In this document: positions 1 to 8,269 of the stretch, in pieces
Position numbering within the stretch: the stretch's first letter is position 1
How the letters are laid out: every line of letters starts with the position of its first letter
Source of the DNA: MFD09286-c1 sp963701015
GTDB taxonomy: Bacteria; Bacteroidota; Bacteroidia; Bacteroidales; DTGW01
Direction: 5' to 3'
Assembly: GCA_963701015.1 (NCBI GenBank)
Contig: OY969556.1
Location: 62,001 to 126,000, forward strand
Length of the DNA stretch: 64,000 bases
Translations under genes and position numbers: made by a program
Notes under the pieces: generated by a model
The model's input: only the letters and a program-made list of their open reading frames with translations
What the model was told of the DNA's origin: nothing
Database searches by the model: none

Positions 1-440
1 AATTTTGCAGCGCTAACATCAACGCCTAAATCAATAACTTCCCAACCGGCACCTTCAACAATCATAGCTACAAGATTTTTGCCAATATCATGCATGTCTC
101 CTGCAACTGTTCCAATAATAAATTTACCTTTTCGTTTAACCTCACCTGATTGAAAATAGGGTTTTAAATGTGCAAGAGCAGCATTCATAGCCTTAGCTGC
201 AATAAGCATTTGTGGAACAAATATTAGCTTTTGGGTGAATTTATCTCCCACTTTATCCATTGCCTTTATTAATGATTTATTTAAAATATCTTTTGGGTCA
301 ATACCACTTTCCAAAGCTAATTTAGTTAATTCATCAGCACCATCCTGTCCTTTCATATGTGGCGGATAAGGTGCATTTTTATTAACCTTTCCGTTCTCAA
401 TACATTCAAATAATTTATCTAAAATTTCAGAAGTTTCCAT
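1..440 (-). CDS. Corrinoid (B12-binding) methyltransferase protein, partial
   Basis: The 3' end of the gene lies beyond the window edge; about 146 N-terminal residues are visible. Residues 1-90 form the helical cap typical of MtaC/MtbC/MetH-type corrinoid proteins. The Rossmann B12 domain begins near residue 105, with the DxHxxG signature at D115, H117 and G120; the histidine is the lower cobalt ligand in this family. The protein carries a methyl group on cobalt between two methyltransferases. The ATG at 440 lies 11 bp after the stop of the homocysteine methyltransferase-like gene, so the two are co-transcribed. The methyl donor cannot be told from sequence. Confidence 0.92.
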   Translation of the reverse strand, partial: METSEILDKLFECIENGKVNKNAPYPPHMKGQDGADELTKLALESGIDPKDILNKSLIKAMDKVGDKFTQKLIFVPQMLIAAKAMNAALAHLKPYFQSGEVKRKGKFIIGTVAGDMHDIGKNLVAMIVEGAGWEVIDLGVDVSAAK

Positions 441-451
441 TAATTATTTTG

Positions 452-1339
452 TTATGAATTAGATTTAACAAATTGAGCAATTTTGCTTATATGCTCAGGA
501 GTTGTTCCACAACAACCGCCAATAATATTTGCACCTGCACTTATCAGTTGACTGACATATCCAGCCATCTGATCAGGAGTTTCACGATAAATAGTTTTCC
601 CTTCACTATATACGGGCAAACCAGCATTGGCATGAATTAATATAGGAATTTGTTTGTTTGTTTTCCTAATTTCTTCAGTAATTCCAACCATATCAGCAAT
701 ACCATTACCGCAATTTGCGCCTATTATATCAACGCCTGAATCAACAAGCATTTCAACCATTTGAGTAGGCGTAACACCCATCATAGTGTGGTATTGCCTT
801 TCGGCTGATTTTTCAAATGTAAACGTACAGATTATTTCGCAATTGGTATTCTCTTTTGCAGCTTTAACAGCATTAATTGCTTCAGTAATATCACTCATGG
901 TTTCAATAACAATCGCATCTGCCCCGCCAGCTTCAAGAGCTTTGGCTTGCAATTTAAACGATTCATAAAATTCGTCGTCAGTAACATCACCCATTACTAT
1001 CATTTTCCCGGTTGGGCCAATTGAACCTAATACAAATCGGTCATTCCCGGCGGCTTGCTTTGAAATTTCTGCTGCAACTTTGTTTATTTCCCAAACTTTA
1101 TCTTCGAAGCCAAACAATGATAACTTAAATGAATTGCCACCAAAACTATTTGTTTCAATCATATCTGACCCTGCCAGAATATAACTTTTGGCAATATCAA
1201 GAACATCGTTTGGTCTGGTAAGGTTCCACATTTCAGGACATTCACCAGGTTTTAATCCTTTCATTTGAAGAAATGTTCCCCATGCTCCATCGGAAACTAA
1301 CATTCTTCCTGTATTTATAACATCTTTAATAGTTCTCAA
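452..1339 (-). CDS. Homocysteine S-methyltransferase family protein (MetH N-domain/BHMT-like)
   Basis: This is a 295-residue TIM-barrel protein of the zinc homocysteine methyltransferase family. The zinc ligands are visible: C210 in GANCGNG and C276/C277 in GGCCGT near the C-terminus. SDGAWGT near residue 16 is the family's N-terminal motif. It corresponds to the first domain of cobalamin-dependent methionine synthase and lies directly upstream of a separate corrinoid protein, so the pair looks like a split MetH front half or a related thiol methyltransferase. No in-frame ATG fits the family start; the start used is TTG. The methyl acceptor is probably homocysteine, by inference only. Confidence 0.88.
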   Translation of the reverse strand: MRTIKDVINTGRMLVSDGAWGTFLQMKGLKPGECPEMWNLTRPNDVLDIAKSYILAGSDMIETNSFGGNSFKLSLFGFEDKVWEINKVAAEISKQAAGNDRFVLGSIGPTGKMIVMGDVTDDEFYESFKLQAKALEAGGADAIVIETMSDITEAINAVKAAKENTNCEIICTFTFEKSAERQYHTMMGVTPTQMVEMLVDSGVDIIGANCGNGIADMVGITEEIRKTNKQIPILIHANAGLPVYSEGKTIYRETPDQMAGYVSQLISAGANIIGGCCGTTPEHISKIAQFVKSNS

Positions 1340-1496
1340 CTGGGTATAATTTAAATTTTCAATTTAATTATTACACGTATAATAATTTCATATTTACATA
1401 ACAATTTTAATAGTTTTATTTTAATTTTCCGGGGTATTTTTTAGTTTTTTCATATTCCGATTTATAATATTATATTAGCTTTCAAATATAAATGAC

Positions 1497-2522
1497 ATGA
1501 CAGACAAACAATGGAACGATTTAAATTCGGTTATTAAGGGAGAAAATATTCAACCTTTGCCTATAGGCTTTATTATTGATTGTCCCTGGTTGCCGAATTG
1601 GTATGGAGTTTCAATTTTAGATTATTTCACAAATGATGAAATTTGGTTGAAGGCAAATTTAAAAGCTATTGAAACTTTTCCAGATATAATGTTTCTTCCT
1701 GGATTTTGGAGTGAATATGGAATGTGTACCGAGCCATCAGCATTTGGTGCAAAATGTATATTCTGGAAAAACGAATTCCCGTTTGCTGATAAAATTATTT
1801 TAACCCCTGAAGATATTGATAAACTTACAGTTCCGAATTGCACAACTGACGGAATGCTTCCTTTTATGCTAAATCGTTTGGTAATGGCACGGCCAGCTAT
1901 TGAAGCAGCAGGTCATAAAATCAGGTTTTCAGTTTCGCGCGAGCCTTTGAATATTGCATCATTTTTAATGGGTACAACTGAATTGCTTACAACAATGATG
2001 ATGGAACCAGAAAGAGTTCATAAACTTTTGCGCGTTATTACCGATTTTTTGAAATTGTGGCACGAATTGCAAAGAAAAACGATACCAACTATTGATGGCA
2101 TTATGATGCTTGATGATATAGTTGGTTTTATAGGTGAAGATGAATTTAAAGAATTTGGTTATCCTTATTTAAAGGAATTGTATAACGAACCTGTAAGTAT
2201 TAAACTTTTTCACAATGATGCCGATTGTACAATGTCAGTTAAATATTATCCTGAACTTGGGATAAATTTATATAATCCCGGTATTCATATGAGTTTAAAC
2301 GATTTGAAACAAACTACAAACAACAATTTAACAATTCTTGGAAATATTCCTCCGCGTGATGTTCTTGCTGCCGGTAAACCACAAGACATTACAAATGCTG
2401 TAAAAGAATTGCTTAAAAGCACAAACGATCATTCAAGGCTTGTTCTTTCTTGTGGAGGAGGTATGCCACCATCGGTCTCAACAGAAAATATAAATGCATT
2501 TATAAATGCAGCCAAAAATTAG
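1497..2522 (+). CDS. Uroporphyrinogen decarboxylase (URO-D) family methyltransferase, MtaA/CmuA-like
   Basis: This 341-residue protein has the URO-D fold, but its context is corrinoid methyl transfer rather than haem synthesis. Candidate zinc/substrate ligands are H239 (in FHNDADC) and C319 (in LSCGGG), matching the His and C-terminal Cys positions of MtaA-type methylcobamide methyltransferases; the usual second residue of the HxC pair is Asp here. It is divergent from the corrinoid/homocysteine methyltransferase operon across 157 bp. By analogy it could load methyl groups onto, or remove them from, the neighbouring corrinoid protein. The substrate is unknown. True UroD (HemE) is less likely. 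Confidence 0.82.
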   Translation: MTDKQWNDLNSVIKGENIQPLPIGFIIDCPWLPNWYGVSILDYFTNDEIWLKANLKAIETFPDIMFLPGFWSEYGMCTEPSAFGAKCIFWKNEFPFADKIILTPEDIDKLTVPNCTTDGMLPFMLNRLVMARPAIEAAGHKIRFSVSREPLNIASFLMGTTELLTTMMMEPERVHKLLRVITDFLKLWHELQRKTIPTIDGIMMLDDIVGFIGEDEFKEFGYPYLKELYNEPVSIKLFHNDADCTMSVKYYPELGINLYNPGIHMSLNDLKQTTNNNLTILGNIPPRDVLAAGKPQDITNAVKELLKSTNDHSRLVLSCGGGMPPSVSTENINAFINAAKN

Positions 2523-2544
2523 TTGAAATTTGAATTTAAATGTT

Positions 2545-3654
2545 TTATACTGGTTTATAAACCTTACCGGGAAGGCTTTTGATTAAACCAGAAAATTCGA
2601 GACCTAATAATAGTGGCGATACTTTGCTAACAGGCATTGAAACTTCAAAGCAAAGATTATCAATGGAAATTTCGTTATTTTTACGAATGGCTTCGATAAT
2701 TATTTTTTCATCGTCATTGAGTTCAACAAATAATTCACGTTGAACAACTTTTGACTTATTCTTTGATTGTTCCCATCCCAACTGGTATTCTAAATCCCCG
2801 ACATCTTCAAGTAAAATGGCTTTGTTGGTTTTTATCAATTTATTACAACCTTTTGACATTGTATCATTGATACGCCCGGGAACTGCAAATACATCCCGGT
2901 TATAAGAATTGGCAAGGTCTGCAGTAATTAGCGCCCCTCCTTTTTCGCCCGATTCTATTACAATAGTTGCATCGGCTAAACCAGCTACAATGCGATTTCT
3001 TTTGACAAAAAAAGCCCTATCGGCAAATACATCGCTTGTAAACTCAGTTACAAGTGATCCATTGCCGGCAATTTCTTTAGCATAACGCGCATGAGCGACC
3101 GGATAAATTGATTTTAAACCATGTGCCAGAACCGCAACCGTGGGCAATCCGTGTTTTAATGCTGCTTTATGTGCGGCAATATCAATACCATAGGCCAGTC
3201 CGCTAATAATTAAAGGATTATGTTGTGATTTGGCTAAATTGGCCACTAGTTTTTCACAAAAATCTTTTCCATAATCTGTGGCATGACGTGTGCCCACAAT
3301 GCTTAGAACCTTTGGATTATCAAAATTTACATTTCCTTTAGAATATAATAAAATTGGAGAGTCTGCACAGTGCTTTAACCTTGAAGGGTAATCCTTATCA
3401 AGGTAGAATAAAACTTTAATTTTATGTTTTTCAATAAATTTTATTTCGTCATTAGCCTTTTGTAGAACATCAGCGTTTACAATTTCATTGGCCAAAATTT
3501 CGCCAATTCCCGGAATTTTTATTAAATGCTGTTTTTTTTCTTTAAAAACACCTTCAATTGATCCGGTATAAGCAATTAAGCGTTTGGCATTAACACAACC
3601 AATCCCTGGGATAAGGCTTATAGCGATTTTGTATAGTAAAGAATTTTCGGGCAT
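2545..3654 (-). CDS. dprA: DNA-processing protein DprA/Smf
   Basis: DprA binds incoming single-stranded DNA and loads RecA during natural transformation. The 369 residues show an N-terminal SAM/HhH-like segment (about 1-70), the Rossmann core with GTRHATDYG near residue 120 and SGLAYGIDIAAHKA near 150, and a C-terminal winged-helix segment (about 300-369). This is normal full length. It is the last gene of a minus-strand run behind the SDR and a small membrane protein, 13 bp after the latter. Start ATG at 3654. Confidence 0.96.
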   Translation of the reverse strand: MPENSLLYKIAISLIPGIGCVNAKRLIAYTGSIEGVFKEKKQHLIKIPGIGEILANEIVNADVLQKANDEIKFIEKHKIKVLFYLDKDYPSRLKHCADSPILLYSKGNVNFDNPKVLSIVGTRHATDYGKDFCEKLVANLAKSQHNPLIISGLAYGIDIAAHKAALKHGLPTVAVLAHGLKSIYPVAHARYAKEIAGNGSLVTEFTSDVFADRAFFVKRNRIVAGLADATIVIESGEKGGALITADLANSYNRDVFAVPGRINDTMSKGCNKLIKTNKAILLEDVGDLEYQLGWEQSKNKSKVVQRELFVELNDDEKIIIEAIRKNNEISIDNLCFEVSMPVSKVSPLLLGLEFSGLIKSLPGKVYKPV

Positions 3655-3667
3655 TCAGAATTCTGTG

Positions 3668-4150
3668 TCAATTAATTTTCGTTAATGAATTTAATGATGA
3701 AATTAAGTCGGAAAATTCCTGTTTATTGAGTGCAGATATAGAAATTGGAGGGTATTTGGCAGATTTATTGTTAACCCGTTGATAAAATATTATTTGTTTT
3801 TTTATTCCCATGAAACTTTTTTGTACTTCAAACTTTATGAGACTTTTTACAGGAATTTCAATACTTCTGTGTTTTTGCATAAAGGGCCTGAGTGAATAAT
3901 AGTGAATAATTATTTTTTCACCTTGTAACGTGAAACTTAAGAAATTTAAATCTAAAAAAAACCTGTAAACATTAATCAGCACATATATTGTAGCCAAACT
4001 TAAGGCATATATATCACGTGAAATTCCAAAAATTGGATTATCAAAATAATCTGTAAGCATTATGAAAGTAATACATAGTATTAAGCTGATAGCCATGATA
4101 TACATCAATTTTCTATCCCTTACAACAACTTTTGAATTGTCAATTTCCAT
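3668..4150 (-). CDS. Hypothetical membrane protein
   Basis: I do not recognise this 160-residue protein. It has two hydrophobic segments, at about residues 15-32 and 46-66, followed by a soluble, basic C-terminal half that could adopt a PH-like fold (alternating strands such as KIIIHYYSLRP). It lies between the SDR gene (5 bp) and dprA (13 bp), so the three are probably one transcript. It begins with ATG and ends with a Ser/Asn-rich tail. Function unknown. Confidence 0.75.
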   Translation of the reverse strand: MEIDNSKVVVRDRKLMYIMAISLILCITFIMLTDYFDNPIFGISRDIYALSLATIYVLINVYRFFLDLNFLSFTLQGEKIIIHYYSLRPFMQKHRSIEIPVKSLIKFEVQKSFMGIKKQIIFYQRVNNKSAKYPPISISALNKQEFSDLISSLNSLTKIN

Positions 4151-4155
4151 CGGGT

Positions 4156-4893
4156 TTATCTTTGGTTCATTATTAAAAACATTTTTTCGCTATCTTCTTT
4201 TAAACCTTTTGCTGATCCAATAGGCGCTTCATAAATATCGTTTTTTAATGCGTCCATTGATTCTGATAAAAATTCACTAACCGATATGCCTCCGTGCGAT
4301 TGTGATTTATCAGTTCTTCTATCCTGACCTAATTCAGTGTCAACAGCAGGTGGAGCAATTTCAAAAACCTTAACTGAAGAATCTTTTAATTGGAACCGTA
4401 ATGATTTTGTGAAAGAATGAATTGCAGCCTTTGTCGCGCAATAAACTGACAAAAACGCAAGTGGCGCAAATGCCAGACCTGAAGAAATATTAATAATTGC
4501 TGCCGAAGGCCTTTGCATTAAATGTTTAACAAATAATGACGTAAGGTGCATAGGTGCTGTAAAATTAGTTTCAACTTCCTGGTTTAATTTATTTATTTCT
4601 ATACCTTTTAAAAAGTTTGCATTTAATTGAACTCCTGCATTGTTAATTAAAATATTAATTTCAGGATAATTTGTAATTACCCAATTTGCAAGCATTTCAC
4701 GCTCACTTACCTTTGAAATATCAACTTGTTTTGCTATTATGCCGTCGTATTTTTTTGTAATTTCTGCAAACCGGTCAGCCCGTCTTCCACAAATAATTAC
4801 CTTATTACCTAACTTATGGAATTCTTCAGCGAACCCCAAACCAATTCCTGATGTGCCACCAGTGATTAATATTGTATTTCCACTTAATTTCAT
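4156..4893 (-). CDS. Short-chain dehydrogenase/reductase (SDR), DltE-like
   Basis: This 245-residue classical SDR has the NAD(P)-binding TGGTSGIG motif at residues 11-18, NNAG at 84-87, the catalytic Ser near 137-138 and YxxxK at Y151/K155. It is cytosolic and soluble. The closest general match I recognise is the DltE/YdfG-like group of broad oxidoreductases; the substrate cannot be assigned. It is the first gene of an apparent operon with the small membrane protein and dprA. Divergent from aroA across about 145 bp. Confidence 0.9.
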   Translation of the reverse strand: MKLSGNTILITGGTSGIGLGFAEEFHKLGNKVIICGRRADRFAEITKKYDGIIAKQVDISKVSEREMLANWVITNYPEINILINNAGVQLNANFLKGIEINKLNQEVETNFTAPMHLTSLFVKHLMQRPSAAIINISSGLAFAPLAFLSVYCATKAAIHSFTKSLRFQLKDSSVKVFEIAPPAVDTELGQDRRTDKSQSHGGISVSEFLSESMDALKNDIYEAPIGSAKGLKEDSEKMFLIMNQR

Positions 4894-5037
4894 TCTGATA
4901 TAATTTATTGTTAAATATACTAACTAGGTAAACAATTTCAAAATATTACAATGAATGCTATATAATATTTAAGAAAATTAACTATTGGCATTTTTGTAAA
5001 TTTCATTTAGGTTTGCAACTTTATATGAATATTTCCC

Positions 5038-6270
5038 ATGAATTATTTAATTAAAAGTAAAAAAGGAATATTAAAAGGTGAAGTAACAGTGCCTTCATCA
5101 AAAAGTATCAGTAATCGGCTTTTGATTATACAAGCACTTTGCGTGGAAAAGTTCCCAATTCAAAATATTTCTCCCAGCGATGATACAAAAGTTTTAATTG
5201 AAGCTCTTTCAGGGAAGTCTGATATTATTGATATCGGTCACGCAGGAACTTCAATGCGATTTTTAACAGCATATTTTGCTTCACAGCCAGGAAGAATTGT
5301 TTTGACTGGTTCCGAAAGGATGAAGAACCGGCCAATTGGCAATCTTGTTGAGGCTTTACAAAAACTTGGGGCAATAATTAATTATCTTGAGAAGAAAGGT
5401 TATCCACCATTAGAAATTATTGGCAAACAGATTGAAGGAGGTAAAACTGCAATTGATGGGAGCGTGAGCAGTCAGTTTATAAGCGCACTTTTGCTTTCGG
5501 CCCCATCGTTTAAAAATGATTTATTGGTTGAACTTGAAAATAATGTTATTTCATCTTCCTACATAAATTTGACTTTGCAATTGATGCAGTACTTTGGCGT
5601 GAAGCATACTAGAATTGGGAATATTATTAAAATTGAGCCACAAAAATATAAACCTTCACCTATAAGTGTTGAAGGAGATTGGAGCAGCGCTTCATATTGG
5701 TACGAAATTGCTGCATTTGCAAATGGAGCCGAAATTTTTATTCATTCACTACAACAAAATAGTTTTCAGGGCGATTCCCGAGTTGCGGATATTTTTAAAC
5801 ACTTGGGAATAAATACAGAATATTTTGAGAATGGAATAAAACTTACCAAAACAGGCAATGTTATTAAGTATTTAGAACATGATTTTATTGAAACGCCCGA
5901 TTTAGTTCAAACACTTGCTGTAACTTGTGTTATGCTTAAAGTACCGTTCCGTTTTACCGGAACACAAAGTTTAAGGATAAAGGAAACAGACCGTATTAAA
6001 GCTTTACAGAATGAACTGATAAAATTTGGCATAAATCTTGATTATACATCAAATGGTACTTTAACATGGGATGGTAGAACCGAAAAGGTTAATGTGAATA
6101 AATTTTTTATTGAAACATATGACGACCACAGAATGGCATTGGCCTTTGCACCAGTTGTATTGTTAAATTACGATGTGGAAATTCAAAATTCAAAAGTTGT
6201 ATCTAAATCGTACCCAACTTTTTGGGATGATTTGAAAAAATTCGAATTCAATATTGAAGAAGTAATCTAA
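5038..6270 (+). CDS. aroA: 3-phosphoshikimate 1-carboxyvinyltransferase (EPSP synthase)
   Basis: AroA joins shikimate 3-phosphate and phosphoenolpyruvate in the sixth step of the shikimate pathway. The 410-residue protein is full length. Visible family motifs are SKSISNRLL near the N-terminus, GHAGTSMRFL (variant of GNAGT) near residue 70, GDWSSASYW, RIKETDRIKAL and YDDHRMAL near the C-terminus. It stands alone as a monocistronic gene between divergent and convergent neighbours and is followed by a hairpin terminator. Confidence 0.97.
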   Translation: MNYLIKSKKGILKGEVTVPSSKSISNRLLIIQALCVEKFPIQNISPSDDTKVLIEALSGKSDIIDIGHAGTSMRFLTAYFASQPGRIVLTGSERMKNRPIGNLVEALQKLGAIINYLEKKGYPPLEIIGKQIEGGKTAIDGSVSSQFISALLLSAPSFKNDLLVELENNVISSSYINLTLQLMQYFGVKHTRIGNIIKIEPQKYKPSPISVEGDWSSASYWYEIAAFANGAEIFIHSLQQNSFQGDSRVADIFKHLGINTEYFENGIKLTKTGNVIKYLEHDFIETPDLVQTLAVTCVMLKVPFRFTGTQSLRIKETDRIKALQNELIKFGINLDYTSNGTLTWDGRTEKVNVNKFFIETYDDHRMALAFAPVVLLNYDVEIQNSKVVSKSYPTFWDDLKKFEFNIEEVI

Positions 6271-6294
6271 TCAAAACAACCAAAGTAGTAAACT

Positions 6295-6323
6295 AAAAAA
6301 GACACTCAGAAAGTGCCTTTTTT
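6295..6323. terminator. Bidirectional terminator between aroA and the DUF2795 gene
   Basis: A6 and T6 tracts flank a hairpin in which G, CACT pairs with AGTG, C around a 5-nt loop. It has the form of a bidirectional rho-independent terminator for two convergent genes. The TAA stop of the minus-strand gene falls inside the T tract. Confidence 0.75.
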
Positions 6324-6543
6324 AATATTCGTCTTCATTAAAAAAGAAATCATCTTTACTTGGATAATCTGGCCAAATATCTTCAATACTTTCATAGATT
6401 TCGCCTTCATCTTCAATTTCCTGAAGGTTTTCAATAACCTCCATTGGTGCGCCGGAACGAATAGCAAAATCGATGAGCTCCTCCTTGGTTGCCGGCCAGG
6501 GGGCGTCTTCAAGTTTCGAAGCTAGTTCTAACGTCCAATACAT
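6322..6543 (-). CDS. DUF2795 domain-containing protein
   Basis: This is a short acidic protein of 73 residues beginning MYWTLELASKLEDAPWPAT, the typical start of a small conserved Bacteroidota family. The ATG at 6543 is preferred over an in-frame TTG two codons upstream because homologues start there. The C-terminal third is rich in Asp, Glu and Phe. Function is unknown. It is convergent with aroA and shares its terminator. Confidence 0.85.
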   Translation of the reverse strand: MYWTLELASKLEDAPWPATKEELIDFAIRSGAPMEVIENLQEIEDEGEIYESIEDIWPDYPSKDDFFFNEDEY

Positions 6544-6610
6544 ACGCAAAAAATTTTAATTCAATTATGCTTTTTAAAAAGTTACGCAAAATTATAAAAA
6601 ATAACAACAT

Positions 6611-7159
6611 TTACAACTTTGGCGTCCAATTGTATTCAACAACCTGTAAATCAGAAGCTATTTTACGCGAAAGAACGAAAAAATAGTCTGATAAGCGGTT
6701 TAGATAAATTATTACCACTTCAGGTAAAAGTGATTCATCCATTAGTCTGATAACCAGCCTCTCCGCTCTTCTGCAAACTGTTCGGGCAACGTGGCAGTAT
6801 GAAACTGCCGGATGTCCTCCAGGTATAATAAACGAGTTTAATGGAATAAGGTTTGCTTCCATGGCATCAATTTCATGCTCCAATAGTAAAATATTTTCGT
6901 TTTTTAAAGTTGGAATTTTGGCCGAACAATCATCACAGTCCGAAGCAAGAATTGCTGAACAAACCATTAAATCATCCTGAATTTGCAGTAAAATATCCTG
7001 AATGTGCCCGTCGATATTTTGATCACGTAAAAGACCTGTAAATGCTATTAATTCATCTACTGTTCCATAAGCTTCAATACGAATATGATACTTGGGAACC
7101 CGTTTGCCTCCAATCAAAGATGTTTGGCCTTTATCCCCTGTTTTTGTATAAATTTTCAT
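6611..7159 (-). CDS. Cob(I)yrinic acid a,c-diamide adenosyltransferase, PduO type
   Basis: The enzyme transfers adenosyl from ATP to cob(I)alamin to make adenosylcobalamin. At 182 residues it matches the PduO family: the N-terminal ATP-binding motif KIYTKTGDKGQTSL at residues 2-15, VDELIAFTG at about 34-42, and CRRAERLV near residue 130. It supports the B12 economy implied by the corrinoid genes at the start of the window, although it is not adjacent to them. No B12 riboswitch is apparent upstream. Confidence 0.95.
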   Translation of the reverse strand: MKIYTKTGDKGQTSLIGGKRVPKYHIRIEAYGTVDELIAFTGLLRDQNIDGHIQDILLQIQDDLMVCSAILASDCDDCSAKIPTLKNENILLLEHEIDAMEANLIPLNSFIIPGGHPAVSYCHVARTVCRRAERLVIRLMDESLLPEVVIIYLNRLSDYFFVLSRKIASDLQVVEYNWTPKL

Positions 7160-7319
7160 TTCAATGAAATATTTTGCAATTATATCAATACTGAATTTAA
7201 GACGGAAATAGTTTGAATTAAATTTGCAATGTTATAATAATTTTTATGTTCAAAACTTAATTTTGTTCTGATCAATTAATAATTTGAATGTTAAAAATTT
7301 ACATTTGTCAAAAAAATAT

Positions 7320-8033
7320 ATGGCAGGAAAACTATACCTAATACCTTCCTTTTTAGGGTCGGAAAATTCAAATGAAGTTTTCCCTGAATTGAATCGAAAA
7401 CTAGTTTCCCAATTAAAGTATTTTATTGTTGAAGAAGAGCGCACTGCAAGGCGGTTCCTTAAAAAACTTGTGCCTGAAATTATAATTGACCAGTTAAGTT
7501 TCAAATTACTTAATGAACATACTAATGAAGTTGAAATAAGTTCATATTTAATGCCAATTGAAACCGAATCAATAGGATTAATTTCTGAAGCTGGTGTTCC
7601 TTGTGTTGCCGATCCGGGTTCCACTTTAGTAAAATTAGCGCATGAAAAGAATATTGAAGTCATACCTTTAGTAGGGCCATCGTCAATTTTGCTAGCTCTT
7701 ATGGCTTCAGGTTTAAATGGCCAGAATTTTGCCTTTAGAGGGTACTTACCAATAAAAAAAGATGAAAAAGTAATGGTGATTAAAAGTCTTGAGAAGCGAT
7801 CGTATCAGGAAAATCAAACGCAAATATTTATTGAAGCACCTTACAGAAACAACCAATTGATTGAAGATATTACAACGATTTGTGAACCCAATACCTTATT
7901 TTGTATTGCCTGCGATTTAACTTTGCCTTCACAGTTTATTAAAACAGCAACAATTAGAGAATGGAAAAACAAAAAACCGGACATTCATAAACGCCCGGCA
8001 ATTTTTATTCTTAAAAAAACATTTGCAAATTAA
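7320..8033 (+). CDS. SAM-dependent tetrapyrrole-methylase family protein, RsmI-like
   Basis: This 237-residue protein belongs to the tetrapyrrole methylase superfamily. SEAGVPCVADPGS, at about residues 86-98, is the hallmark of the RsmI branch, which 2'-O-methylates C1402 of 16S rRNA. ATG at 7320 (MAGKLYLIP) is chosen over an upstream in-frame TTG at 7284 because RsmI proteins begin just before the first strand. It lacks the C-terminal extension of classical RsmI; Bacteroidota often carry both a long and this short form, so the exact target is not certain. Confidence 0.88.
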   Translation: MAGKLYLIPSFLGSENSNEVFPELNRKLVSQLKYFIVEEERTARRFLKKLVPEIIIDQLSFKLLNEHTNEVEISSYLMPIETESIGLISEAGVPCVADPGSTLVKLAHEKNIEVIPLVGPSSILLALMASGLNGQNFAFRGYLPIKKDEKVMVIKSLEKRSYQENQTQIFIEAPYRNNQLIEDITTICEPNTLFCIACDLTLPSQFIKTATIREWKNKKPDIHKRPAIFILKKTFAN

Positions 8034-8064
8034 CCACAAATGCTTTGATTGGTAATTGCTTAAA

Positions 8065-8190
8065 CTACGAATTCGTCTTTTTTTCGGTTTTATATATGCT
8101 GCTATAAGCAGGACATTTCTTACTTGATGAACAAGAAAAAGAAGCAACTACAAATAGTCCTAACATCAGTATAATCAACACTTTTTTCAT
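8065..8190 (-). CDS. Tiny lipoprotein with a CPAY motif
   Basis: A 41-codon reading frame starts at ATG 8190 and ends at TAG. It has a lysine start, a hydrophobic stretch and a lipobox-like ASFSC, so the mature lipoprotein would be only about 23 residues. The mature part contains SSKKCPAYSS and a lysine-rich tail. Similar very short lipoproteins with K-C-P-A-Y are, to my recollection, common in Bacteroidota and lack a known function. It lies convergent with the RsmI-like gene, only 31 bp after its stop. Confidence 0.6.
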   Translation of the reverse strand: MKKVLIILMLGLFVVASFSCSSSKKCPAYSSIYKTEKKTNS

Positions 8191-8269
8191 ATCCACTTTG
8201 TTTTTTAGTTTGGTTCTAATATTGTAAAAGTAATAATATTTTTTTTATATAAACAGTACCTTTATTTTT

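Noticed and set aside
7160..7319. Possible cobalamin riboswitch near the adenosyltransferase
   Set aside because: No B12-box or conserved core could be recognised upstream of the adenosyltransferase (7160-7319) or in the corrinoid intergenic region (1340-1496).
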